Assembly: GCF_017308975.1 (NCBI RefSeq)
Contig: NZ_JADWPD010000007.1
Span: 186,001-250,000 of the forward strand
DNA from: Amycolatopsis sp. MtRt-6
GTDB lineage: Bacteria; Actinomycetota; Actinomycetes; Mycobacteriales; Pseudonocardiaceae
Direction: 5' to 3'
Length of the DNA stretch: 64,000 nucleotides
The notes below the pieces were generated by a model, which was not told the DNA's origin, made no database searches, and saw only the letters and a program-made list of their open reading frames with translations. The position numbers were made by a program, and so were the translations under genes. This document shows, in pieces, positions 23,749-31,809 of the stretch; position 1 is the stretch's first letter, and every line of letters starts with the position of its first letter.

Positions 23749-26700
23749 ATGCGCGCGAACCGAGCGGTGGCGGGCAGCGCGGTCGTCGCGGTGCTCGGCG
23801 GCTGGGCGATCAGCGGAGCGCTCGCGCCGACCGAAGCGCAGGCACCGGCACCGGTGGCCGCGCCGTACCGCGTCGGGTACGTCAGCGAGGCCACCACCGG
23901 CCTGTACCAGGCGACCGGCGAAGGCGCGGAGGCGGCGCTGCCGCGCGGTGCCGGCGGCGTCGATTCCGACGCGTTCCCCGGCACCGGCGGCGTCGTGTGG
24001 GTGAGCCACCGCGCCGCGACCGCCGGTGGTGCCGAGCGGGACGGCGAGCTCTTCTACCTCCCCGACGGTGCTTCGGCGGCGCGGCCGCTGACGAACGACG
24101 AGGCCGTCGACGTCCACCCGGCGCTGTCGCCGGACGGCCGCACGGTCGCGTTCGCCTCCGAACGCGCCGGCAGCCGGAAGCTCTTCGTCATCGGCGTCGA
24201 CGGCCGCGGCCTGCGCCAGGTGACGTCCGGGCCGGCCACCGACGACTCGCCGAGCTGGTCGCCCGACGGCACCCGCCTCGTGTTCAGCAGCACGCGCGAC
24301 GACCCGGCGGGGGACATCTACACCGTGCCGGTGGCCGGTGGGACGCCGGCGCGCCTGACCGCCGACCCGGCCGCCGACACCCAGCCCGCGTGGGGGCCGG
24401 CCCGGATCGCGTTCACCACGACCCGCTTCCACCCGGCCGGTGACGTCGTGCTGGTCGCCGAGACCGGCGGCGCGGTCACCCGCGCGGTGCCCGACCCCGG
24501 CGATTCGTCCGAGCCGGCGTGGTCGGCCGACGGCACGCGGCTGGCGTTCACGACCCGCGCGCAGGACCCGCTCGGCGACGTCAAGCAGATCTCCGCCGGC
24601 CGGGTGTCGACCATCTCGGCGCTGCCGGCCATCGGTGAGACCGAACCGGCGTTCCGCCCGAGCGGGCAGCCGGTGTTCACCCAGCTGCGCGCGGGCATCA
24701 CCACCGACATCTGGAGCGCGGACGCCACCGGCGGCGACCGCCGCGACCTCACCCACCGGCCGGGCGCCGACGAGTTCGACCCGGCGTTCTCCGCCGACGG
24801 CGCGCAGCTCGCCTACACCCAGGCCGGCCCCGGCGAGGCGTCGGGGGAGACCGAGGTCGTCGTGGCGAACGCCGACGGCAGCGCGCCCCGGTCCCTGACC
24901 GGCCCGCGGGACGGCGTCAAGCACGAGCAGCACCCCGCCTGGTCGCCGGACGCCACGATGATCGCGTTCACGAACACCGTGTACCGCGGCGAGGACCAGC
25001 AGGACACCGTCCGGATCGCCCGCGTCGCGGACGGCCGGATCCTGGGCGAGATCCCGATCCCGCCGTACCTGCGCGGCGACGACTCCCAGCCGGTGTGGTC
25101 GGCCGACGGCACGAAGGTCACGCTGACCCGCGCGGCTTCGCGGGTCGCGCCGCCGCCCCCGGGGCGGGTGCAGCCGACGGTGGTGGACATCCCGGTCGGG
25201 CAGGGCTCTTCGGCGGCGATCGCCAAGACCGTGCCGACCGACAAGGTGCCCGCCAAGCCGGACATCGTGCTGCTGATGGACCAGAGCAGCTCGATGGGCA
25301 CCGCGCTGGGGGACATGCAGACCAACCTGACCCGCGTCATGGGCACCATCAGCACAGCGCAGCCGGAGGCCCAGTTCGCCGCCGTCGCGTTCGGCGACCG
25401 CGACGACATCGTCGACGCGAACAACCCCAACGGCCGCCTGTTCCAGGTGCAGCAGGACCTGACGAAGAACCAGGACGACGTCAAGGCAGCCTTCACGAGG
25501 ATCACGCCGTTCGGCGGCGGGGACGTCCCGGAGGACTGGGTGTACGCCCTCGACCGGGTCGCCACGGGTGCCGTCACCTTCCGGCCGGACAGCAGCAAGA
25601 TCGTCGTGCTGGTCGGCGACGCCCCCAGCCACGACCCGAGTGGCGTGCCCCGGCAGCCCACCCAGGGCGTGACCCTCGCCCAGGCGATCGAGCGGCTGAA
25701 GGCCCAGGGCATCCGGGTGGTCGCGGTGTCGGCCGGGAGCGGCGGCGGTGGCCTGGACGCCGCGGGCCAGGCGACCCAGCTGGTCAACGCGACCGACGGC
25801 GTCATCGCGAGCACCGATCCGGGCAACATCAGCGCCGTGATCACCGAAAAGATCGGCGACCTGGGGGTGCGGGTGCTGCCGGTGCCGTTCTGCGATCCCG
25901 GGCTGACGCTGACGTTCAACCCCGAGGGAGCGCAGCAGGTGCCGGGTGGCACGGACGCGCGCTTCACCGAGTTCGCGGCCGTCGCGGCCACCGCGCCGCT
26001 CGGGGCGGTGCTGCGCTGCCGGGTGGAGTTCCGGATCGACGGGGAGAACTTCGTCCGGCCCGGCTACACCGAGGACGTCACCGTGCGGGTCAAGGACCCG
26101 CGGCTGCCGCTGATCACCGTGCACGACAGGACCGTGACCGGGACCGCCCCGACGGTGATCGAATACTCCGCGACCGCGGTCGACGCCGACCGCGAAACGC
26201 CGCTCACGCCGTTCTGCACCCCGTCGTCCGGCAGCCTGTTCGCCGTCGGCGCCACCACCGTCACCTGCACGGCGACCGGCGCGGGTGGCACCGCCACCGA
26301 GACCGCCGTGATGTCCGTCGACCCCGGTGGGGAGTTCCGGCAGGAGCTCTGGCAGGTCTCGCTCGAAGCCGGGCCGGACAGCGTCGTCGCCGGGGTCCAG
26401 CGGGACCTCTCACCGTCCTTCGGGCAGCCGTGCGGCATCGGGCGGCAGGGCTCGGCGGACGTCTCGCCCGACGGCGCCGCGCTCGTGTTCCACAACGACC
26501 GCCGTCAGCTCTGCGTGGCGCCCGCCGACGGCGGCGCCGCGCGGGTGCTGGTGCAGAACATCGGATCCGTGGACAGTCCCGCCTGGTCGCCGGACGGCAC
26601 GCTGGTCGCCTTCGACAGCGTGCCGGGGGAGGCGCAGCCGAGCGTCCTGACCGTGCCGTCGGCCGGCGGGGCGCCGGCCGTCCTGATCGCCGGGCCGGGC

Positions 26701-27768
26701 GGAGCGTCGCAACCGGCGTTCCAGCGGATCGCCGACATCGGCGTGACCGCCACCGCCGTCCCGGCCGGGATCCCGTTCTCCGGGCTGACGACGTTCGAGT
26801 TCGTCGTCACCAACAACGGCGTCGCCGCGTCGCCCGGCGTCGGGCTGTTCGTCCGGCTGACCGCCGGGCTGCGGCCGCAGGCGCCGATCACCAGCGTGGG
26901 CACCTGCACGCCGGACCTCGTCTGCGCCTTCGGCACGCTCGCGCCGGGTGCGCAGGCGCGGGTGCGGTTCAGTGCCACCGGCGCCGAACCCGGGACGCAG
27001 GCCGCGACCGGCACGGCCACCACGGCCGGCCAGGACGCCGACGCGCGGAACAACTCCGCGACGGCCGTGGTCACCGTCGGCGCGAGGCCGGTGCCCCCCG
27101 TCACGCCGGGCTCGCTGTCGGTGGGGCTGGCGGTGTCGGCGGTCCCGCTGTTCGCCGGCGGCGACGACGTCGTGCTGACCTTCCTGGTGCACAACGGTTC
27201 CGGGGCCCCGATGCCGAACGTCCGGCTGGTCACCCAGCTGCCGCCGCAGCTGCCCGCGACGTCGGTTTCGCCGGGGTGCGCGCCGGGCGGCGGCAGCTGT
27301 GCGCTGGGGACGCTGGCGCCCGGCCAGACCGTCGAGATCCGGATTTCGCTGGCGGCCAGGGCTGCGGCGGACTCGCCGGTGTCGGGCACGGTCAGCACGA
27401 CCGGACCGGACAACAACGCCGGGGACAACACGGCCAGTGGGCGCGTGGTGATCCGCCAGCCGGTGGTGACCGTCGAGCCGGGCGTGGCCCCGCTCGGCTC
27501 GGTCCCGCGGGTGACGGGCACGGACTTCCCGCCGGGCGCGACGGTCCGGCTGGCCTGGTCGGCCGGGATCTCCGAGACACCCGGCCTGGCGACCGTGGGC
27601 GTCGACGGGCGGTTCGAGGCGCAGTTCCTGGTCTTCCACCACGACCTGATCGGGCCGCGCACGGCGTCGGTCACCCCGGTCAGCGGGCCGAAGTTCGGGA
27701 CGGTGCAGTCGAACCCGGTCCTGGTCGTCCTGCGCACCGAACAACCGCCGTTCATCAGCCGCGGCTGA
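23749..27768 (+). CDS. Secreted TolB-propeller / vWA / multi-Ig protein
   Basis: A 1339-residue exported protein with a signal peptide (residues 1-32). Residues about 40-480 contain repeated WD40-like PD40 blades (SPDGRTVAF, SPDGTRLVF, SADGTRLAF). A von Willebrand A domain at about 505-690 has an intact MIDAS motif (Asp511, Ser513, Ser515). A HYR/Ig-like unit, a short second set of PD40 blades and two or three CARDB/DUF11-like Ig repeats (about 990-1240) follow, then a final Ig-like domain. No sortase signal or C-terminal membrane helix is seen. GGGGAGGA precedes the ATG. Its place between two membrane proteins of the eCIS locus suggests an envelope-side scaffold or adhesion role. Confidence 0.85.
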   Translation: MRANRAVAGSAVVAVLGGWAISGALAPTEAQAPAPVAAPYRVGYVSEATTGLYQATGEGAEAALPRGAGGVDSDAFPGTGGVVWVSHRAATAGGAERDGELFYLPDGASAARPLTNDEAVDVHPALSPDGRTVAFASERAGSRKLFVIGVDGRGLRQVTSGPATDDSPSWSPDGTRLVFSSTRDDPAGDIYTVPVAGGTPARLTADPAADTQPAWGPARIAFTTTRFHPAGDVVLVAETGGAVTRAVPDPGDSSEPAWSADGTRLAFTTRAQDPLGDVKQISAGRVSTISALPAIGETEPAFRPSGQPVFTQLRAGITTDIWSADATGGDRRDLTHRPGADEFDPAFSADGAQLAYTQAGPGEASGETEVVVANADGSAPRSLTGPRDGVKHEQHPAWSPDATMIAFTNTVYRGEDQQDTVRIARVADGRILGEIPIPPYLRGDDSQPVWSADGTKVTLTRAASRVAPPPPGRVQPTVVDIPVGQGSSAAIAKTVPTDKVPAKPDIVLLMDQSSSMGTALGDMQTNLTRVMGTISTAQPEAQFAAVAFGDRDDIVDANNPNGRLFQVQQDLTKNQDDVKAAFTRITPFGGGDVPEDWVYALDRVATGAVTFRPDSSKIVVLVGDAPSHDPSGVPRQPTQGVTLAQAIERLKAQGIRVVAVSAGSGGGGLDAAGQATQLVNATDGVIASTDPGNISAVITEKIGDLGVRVLPVPFCDPGLTLTFNPEGAQQVPGGTDARFTEFAAVAATAPLGAVLRCRVEFRIDGENFVRPGYTEDVTVRVKDPRLPLITVHDRTVTGTAPTVIEYSATAVDADRETPLTPFCTPSSGSLFAVGATTVTCTATGAGGTATETAVMSVDPGGEFRQELWQVSLEAGPDSVVAGVQRDLSPSFGQPCGIGRQGSADVSPDGAALVFHNDRRQLCVAPADGGAARVLVQNIGSVDSPAWSPDGTLVAFDSVPGEAQPSVLTVPSAGGAPAVLIAGPGGASQPAFQRIADIGVTATAVPAGIPFSGLTTFEFVVTNNGVAASPGVGLFVRLTAGLRPQAPITSVGTCTPDLVCAFGTLAPGAQARVRFSATGAEPGTQAATGTATTAGQDADARNNSATAVVTVGARPVPPVTPGSLSVGLAVSAVPLFAGGDDVVLTFLVHNGSGAPMPNVRLVTQLPPQLPATSVSPGCAPGGGSCALGTLAPGQTVEIRISLAARAAADSPVSGTVSTTGPDNNAGDNTASGRVVIRQPVVTVEPGVAPLGSVPRVTGTDFPPGATVRLAWSAGISETPGLATVGVDGRFEAQFLVFHHDLIGPRTASVTPVSGPKFGTVQSNPVLVVLRTEQPPFISRG

Positions 27769-27783
27769 GCCGCGGCGAACCCA

Positions 27784-27799
27784 CTGCCCATAGGGGCAA
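27784..27799. promoter_or_regulatory. eCIS operator-like palindrome, copy D
   Basis: CTGCCC-ATAG-GGGCAA, 69 bases before the ATG at 27868 and 15 bases after the previous stop. Core arms and spacer match copies A to C, so the last structural gene of the locus probably has its own promoter under the same regulator. Confidence 0.65.
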
Positions 27800-27867
27800 C
27801 CACCGGCGCACGGCCGCACACCCGTCCGCTGCTGCCGGACCCGCGACACGAAAGGGAGACTTCGCGC

Positions 27868-29193
27868 ATGGGAGCAACGGCGACGCTGTCCGAGGCCGGC
27901 CTGGTCGCGGAACCCGGCCAGGAGACGAGCTGCACGGTGACCATCCGGAACGCCGGGCAGGTCGTCGACCAGTTCGCGATCGACGTCGTCGGTGACGCGA
28001 GTGGCTGGGCCACCGCGGAACCGGCGACGGTCAACCTCATGCCGGGGGAGACGGGGACGGTCACCGTGCGGTTCGCGCCGCCGCGGTCGTCCGACGTCCC
28101 CGCTGGCACGATCCCGTTCGGCGTCCGGGTGTTCTCGAGCGAGGACCCCGCCGGCTCGGTCGTCGAGGAGGGCACCGTCGAGCTCGGTGCCTTCACCGAG
28201 GTGACCGCCGAGATCGTGCCGGGCAAGGTGGAGGGCAGCTCGAAGGCCGACTTCGAGGTCGCCGTCGACAACCGCGGCAACCGGCCGGTGACCGTCGAGC
28301 TGAGCCCGCTGGACCCGGAGGACGAGCTGGACTTCCGGCTCGAGCGCGACCGGGCCGAGCTGGCGCCGGGCACCGCCGCGTTCATCCGGATGCGCACCAA
28401 GCCGCGGAAGCGCTTCCTGCGGGGGCAGCCGATCCGGCACCGCTTCCAGGTGTTCGTCATCGCCGACGGCGCCGAGCCGCTCAAGACCGAAGGCACCATG
28501 GTGCAGCGGCAGCTGCTGCCGAAGTGGCTGCTGCCCGCGCTCGCCGCACTGCTCGTCCTCCTGCTCGCCCTGGTGACGTTGTGGTTCACCGTGTTGCGGC
28601 CGGCGGTGAAGTCGGCCGCCCGGGAGGCCGCCGAGGAGCAGAACCAGGAGATCGTGAAGGCGGCGCAGGACGCCGGCGCCGGGGCCGACCAGGCGAAGAA
28701 GAACGCCGACCAGGCCAAGCAGAACTCCGAACAGGCGATGAAGGCCGTCGGCCTGACCCCGCCGGGTGACAACCCCGGCGCCCCCGGCTCCGGTCCCGGG
28801 ACACCCCCGACCCGCGTCTCGAACGCCGCCGCCGACGGGACACCGACGGACTTCCGGGTGGCCGCCGACGCCCGGATCGACTCGAACGTCAACCGGTTCG
28901 CCGAGTTCCCCTACACCCTGCCGGACGCGACCAAGACGCTGGTGATCACCGACCTGATCCTGCAGAACCCGCGCGGTGACACCGGAACCCTGCGGCTGCT
29001 GCGGGATTCCGGCGGCACCAAGACCGTGCTGCTCGAGGTCGGGCTGTCCAACTTCCGCGACCTCGACCACCACTGGCTGCAGGCCTGGCGGTTCCAGCCG
29101 GGGGAGAAGATCGTGCTCGCGGTCAGCTGCCAGAACGCGCCCGACCGTGGCCGCTGCACCCCGTCGGTCTCCTTCTCCGGCCGGGTCGAGTAG
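27868..29193 (+). CDS. Ig-domain membrane protein of the eCIS locus
   Basis: A 441-residue protein with no signal peptide. Residues 1-205 are two Ig-like beta-sandwich units (TVTIRNAGQVVDQFAIDVVG... NLMPGETGTVTVRFAPPR), a single transmembrane helix lies at 219-242, a Lys/Glu/Gln coiled-coil at 245-285, a Pro/Gly linker, then a beta-rich C-terminal domain of about 120 residues with two Cys. Proteins of this layout are often annotated as hydrolytic protein in Streptomyces eCIS loci, although nothing catalytic is visible. The likely topology is N-terminus inside, C-terminal domain outside, mirroring the protein at 22645. AAAGGGAG precedes the ATG. Confidence 0.82.
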   Translation: MGATATLSEAGLVAEPGQETSCTVTIRNAGQVVDQFAIDVVGDASGWATAEPATVNLMPGETGTVTVRFAPPRSSDVPAGTIPFGVRVFSSEDPAGSVVEEGTVELGAFTEVTAEIVPGKVEGSSKADFEVAVDNRGNRPVTVELSPLDPEDELDFRLERDRAELAPGTAAFIRMRTKPRKRFLRGQPIRHRFQVFVIADGAEPLKTEGTMVQRQLLPKWLLPALAALLVLLLALVTLWFTVLRPAVKSAAREAAEEQNQEIVKAAQDAGAGADQAKKNADQAKQNSEQAMKAVGLTPPGDNPGAPGSGPGTPPTRVSNAAADGTPTDFRVAADARIDSNVNRFAEFPYTLPDATKTLVITDLILQNPRGDTGTLRLLRDSGGTKTVLLEVGLSNFRDLDHHWLQAWRFQPGEKIVLAVSCQNAPDRGRCTPSVSFSGRVE

Positions 29194-29199
29194 ACCATG

Positions 29200-29308
29200 C
29201 CCCAATGTGGCGTTGGTTGCGTCCAACGCACCGAAGGCCACCTTGGGTGCGTTGGACGCACCGAAGGCCACATTGGGTGCGTTGAGCGCACCGAAGGCCA
29301 CATTGGGG
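29200..29308. repeat. Tandem 30-bp repeats within an imperfect hairpin
   Basis: Three 30-bp units start at 29221, 29251 and 29281 and share CGCACCGAAGGCCACATTGG (unit 1 has CCTTGG). The 5' flank CCCCAATGTGGC at 29200-29211 is the reverse complement of GCCACATTGGGG at 29297-29308, so the block can fold on itself. It lies between convergent genes and probably acts as, or replaced, a terminator. It does not encode protein and has no spacer variability, so it is not a CRISPR. Confidence 0.8.
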
Positions 29309-29343
29309 CGCATGGGTCACCCGGGCGGACGTCGAACCACTTG

Positions 29344-29378
29344 CCATGCGCGAAGTTAGATGAGCCCTTCGCGCATGG
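29344..29378. terminator. Perfect hairpin at end of LuxR gene
   Basis: A 12-bp perfect stem (CCATGCGCGAAG at 29344-29355 with its complement at 29367-29378) and an 11-base loop. It includes the stop codon of the leftward LuxR gene and follows the rightward gene ending at 29193, so it can serve both directions. No T-run follows. Confidence 0.6.
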
Positions 29379-29982
29379 CGAACGCCACCGCGTGGGCGCG
29401 GTTGCGGAGCTGGAAGCGGTTGGTGATGTCGTGCAGGATCGACTTCACCGTCCGCTCCGAGTAGCTCAGCTGGTCGGCGATCTCCTTGGTCTCGAAGCCG
29501 TCGGCGACCAGCCGCAGCACCCGGGTCTCCCGCTGGGACATCCCGGCCAGGTCCCACCCGTTCGGGTGCAGTACGTCCCGCTGCAGCCGGGACACCCGCG
29601 ACAGCAGGCGGCCCAGCAGGTCGGGCGGCAGCGCGCCTTCGCCGACGGCCGCGGCCTTGACCAGCCGGACCAGCGTGTCCGGCGTGGCGTCGGCCCGGCG
29701 GATGATCGCCGACACCCCGTTGCCCACGACGTCCAGCAGCTCCGAGTCCTCCACCTCCCCGGCCACCAGGACGACGCCCGCGTGGCCGGCGCACTGGAGG
29801 CTGCGCAGCAGCTGCCGGGCCTCGGCGTTCAGCCGCTCCACGATGACCAGGACGACGGCGGGCTCGCCCGAGCCCTCCTCGGCGAAGCGGATTTCGGGAC
29901 GTGACCGCAGCGCGGCCGTGACGCCCGCGTGGGTGATCGTGTCGGTGGCGTGCAGCAGCACCGGAACCTGGTCGGTGATCAT
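29356..29982 (-). CDS. LuxR-family regulator with degenerate receiver, eCIS-linked
   Basis: A 208-residue protein starting at the ATG at 29982 (GGGAGGA 8 bases upstream). Residues 140-205 are a GerE/LuxR helix-turn-helix (SQRETRVLRLVADGFETKEIADQLSYSERTVKSIL in parts). The N-terminal 120 residues have the receiver-like pattern, but the acidic pair after strand 1 is replaced (VLLHATD) and the strand-3 phosphorylation Asp is missing (VVLVIVERLN). It therefore cannot be a normal phosphorylated response regulator. LuxR genes of this kind cap actinobacterial eCIS loci. It is the best candidate to bind the TGCCC-N4-GGGCA sites, which is inference. Confidence 0.88.
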   Translation of the reverse strand: MITDQVPVLLHATDTITHAGVTAALRSRPEIRFAEEGSGEPAVVLVIVERLNAEARQLLRSLQCAGHAGVVLVAGEVEDSELLDVVGNGVSAIIRRADATPDTLVRLVKAAAVGEGALPPDLLGRLLSRVSRLQRDVLHPNGWDLAGMSQRETRVLRLVADGFETKEIADQLSYSERTVKSILHDITNRFQLRNRAHAVAFAMREGLI

Positions 29983-30055
29983 CGGTGAAGTCCTCCCTCG
30001 AAAGACGCCGTCTCGCGCCACCACCAAGGATCGTGGTGCGGACGCCTGGCGAACA

Positions 30056-30080
30056 GGGACATGGAGTCCCGATATGTCCC
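30056..30080. promoter_or_regulatory. Inverted repeat upstream of the eCIS LuxR gene
   Basis: GGGACAT (30056-30062) and ATGTCCC (30074-30080) form a 7-bp inverted repeat, with a further GTCCC at 30066-30070. It lies between the stop of the response regulator gene (30088) and the LuxR start (29982). It could be an operator or part of a weak terminator. Confidence 0.35.
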
Positions 30081-30087
30081 GCTTTCC

Positions 30088-30738
30088 TTACTCCGATCGG
30101 GCAATGCCGGCCTCTCTCGCCTTGGCGATGGCCTGCGTCCGGTCGGTGACGCGGAGCTTGCGGAAGATGTGGGACACGTGGTTGCGCACGGTCTTCTGGC
30201 TCAGCACCAGCTCTTCGGCGATCGACGCGTTGCCCATGCCCTGCGCGACGAGCCGCAGGATCTCCTTCTCGCGCAAGGTGAGCCGCGGGAACGACTCGTC
30301 ACGCGGGGTCGCCGTGCCCAGCAGGGACAGCACCCGGGTGGCGATCGCCGGGCTGAAGATGGCTTCGCCGTCACCGATCACCCGGACCGCGCGGATTATC
30401 TGCTCGTTGCGCGCCCCCTTGAGCAGATAGCCGCGGGCACCCGCGCGCATGGCCGCGAACACCGCGGCCTCGTTTTCGAACATGGTCAGCATGAGCACGC
30501 CGGTGTGCGGGCTCGCGCCGACGATCCGCCGGGTCGCTTCGACGCCGTCGAGGTCGGGGAGGTTCAGGTCCATCAGGACGACGTCGGGCTCCAGGCGGGC
30601 CGCGTCGGTGACCGCGGTCAGGCCGTCGGCCGCTTCGCCGGCGACCTCCATGCCGTCGGTGGCATCGAGCATCGCGCAGAGCGCGGCCCGGAAGACGGGG
30701 TGGTCGTCGACCACGAGGACGCGCAGGGAACCGAACAC
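30088..30738 (-). CDS. NarL/FixJ-type response regulator
   Basis: A 216-residue two-domain response regulator. The receiver is intact: acidic pair in VVDDHP (Asp11, Asp12), phospho-acceptor Asp57 in VVLMDLNLPD and Lys in YLLKGA. The C-terminus is a LuxR-type helix-turn-helix (LTLREKEILRLVAQGMGN, then SQKTVRNHVSHIFRKL). It is four bases downstream of the histidine kinase at 30743 in the same direction and forms a two-component pair. Whether it controls the neighbouring eCIS locus is unknown. Confidence 0.95.
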   Translation of the reverse strand: MFGSLRVLVVDDHPVFRAALCAMLDATDGMEVAGEAADGLTAVTDAARLEPDVVLMDLNLPDLDGVEATRRIVGASPHTGVLMLTMFENEAAVFAAMRAGARGYLLKGARNEQIIRAVRVIGDGEAIFSPAIATRVLSLLGTATPRDESFPRLTLREKEILRLVAQGMGNASIAEELVLSQKTVRNHVSHIFRKLRVTDRTQAIAKAREAGIARSE

Positions 30739-30742
30739 CGCC

Positions 30743-31420
30743 TCACTTCCCCGCGGCGAGGGGCAGCCAGGCGGCGATCCGCGTGCCGCCGGAGGACACC
30801 GGCTCGACGCGGCAGCCGCCGCCGAGGTCGCCGGCGCGTTCCCGCATCGACCGCAGCCCCGTCCCGCCGACGGTGGGCAACGCCTCGCCGTCGGTGCCCA
30901 CGCCGTCGTCGACGATCTCCACGTGCAGGTCGCCGTCGAGCGGCCAGAGGTGCACGGTGCACTGCCGGGCGCCGGAGTGGCGGGCGACGTTCACCAGCGC
31001 CTCGCGGATGATCCGGTACGCGGTGACCTCGACCTCGGCTGACAACGGCGGCAGTTCGCCGCGCACCTCGACGTCGACGCGCAGCGGGCCGTGTTCCGCG
31101 GGCACCCGCCCGGTGAGGGTGGCGGCGTACCGCCGCACGGCCAGGACGAGCCCGGCCTCGTCGAGCGCGGGCGGCCGCGCGTCGGCCACGATCCGGCGCA
31201 GGTCGGTGATCGCGCCGTAGAGCTCGTCTTCGAGCCGTCCCAGCAGGTGTTCGGTGGCGGCCCGGTCCCGGCCGACCAGATCCCGGGCGGCGCGCAGCCC
31301 GAGCACCGCGGCGGTGAGTGTCGGCCCGAGTCCGTCGTGCAGGTCGTGGAGCACCCGTTTCAGCCGGTCTTCGTACCCCGCGGGACGAATGAAGTCGGCG
31401 ACGACGAATGTCCGGCGCAT
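30743..31420 (-). CDS. Short HisKA_3 histidine kinase
   Basis: A 225-residue sensor kinase with the HisKA_3 dimerisation helix at the very start (VLHDLHDGLGPTLT, phospho-His probably His28) and a HATPase_c domain (EALVNVARHSGA, VDDGVGTDG, GTGLRSMRERA). It has no transmembrane or sensor domain, so the input must come through a partner or a soluble signal. I chose the ATG at 31420 with GGGGAG a few bases before it; a TTG at 31462 would add 14 residues. It pairs with the response regulator at 30088. Confidence 0.85.
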   Translation of the reverse strand: MRRTFVVADFIRPAGYEDRLKRVLHDLHDGLGPTLTAAVLGLRAARDLVGRDRAATEHLLGRLEDELYGAITDLRRIVADARPPALDEAGLVLAVRRYAATLTGRVPAEHGPLRVDVEVRGELPPLSAEVEVTAYRIIREALVNVARHSGARQCTVHLWPLDGDLHVEIVDDGVGTDGEALPTVGGTGLRSMRERAGDLGGGCRVEPVSSGGTRIAAWLPLAAGK

Positions 31421-31809
31421 CTTCTCCCCGTCCGCCAGAAATGGTCTGGACCCCCAACGCAAATCGGGGAACCAGCTCTCGTGCGGGTAGCCCAGCCGGC
31501 TGCTCCGTTTCGCGTAGCGGGCTGGTCACCCGCTGTACTAATCGCCCGATATCGCCCCGGCGTTTCACTGTGGGCCACCAACGCAGGTAACGGAATGGTC
31601 CCGATGCGGAAACGCTCGTAACGACGGGGGCGGACGCAATGATCCGCTGGGACGGGTGCGGCTCGCCTGCCAAAAGCGATTCATGAACTGCGGTGTGAAC
31701 CGGTGGAAATTCGACAAAGCCGGGACGTCGCACTTTCCGGAAGTCGCACGGCGGATGGGGGAAACTGCCGACACCGGGTGGCCCAGTGCGGGTTCCGCCA
31801 ATTCCCGGG
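31421..31809. other. Intergenic region, nothing recognised
   Basis: About 390 bases upstream of the kinase operon and downstream of the alpha/beta hydrolase. Short open frames exist on both strands, but none has a ribosome site together with a protein-like composition. The kinase promoter should lie here. No RNA gene or strong palindrome was seen. Confidence 0.45.

Noticed and set aside
29221..29308. CRISPR array
   Set aside because: The repeats are contiguous 30-bp units without variable spacers, and no cas genes are nearby.
2798..30027. Prophage or type VI secretion system
   Set aside because: No capsid, terminase, integrase or lysis genes and no TssJLM or ClpV genes; DUF4255, DUF4157, DUF6760 and the AAA+ ATPase specify an eCIS.
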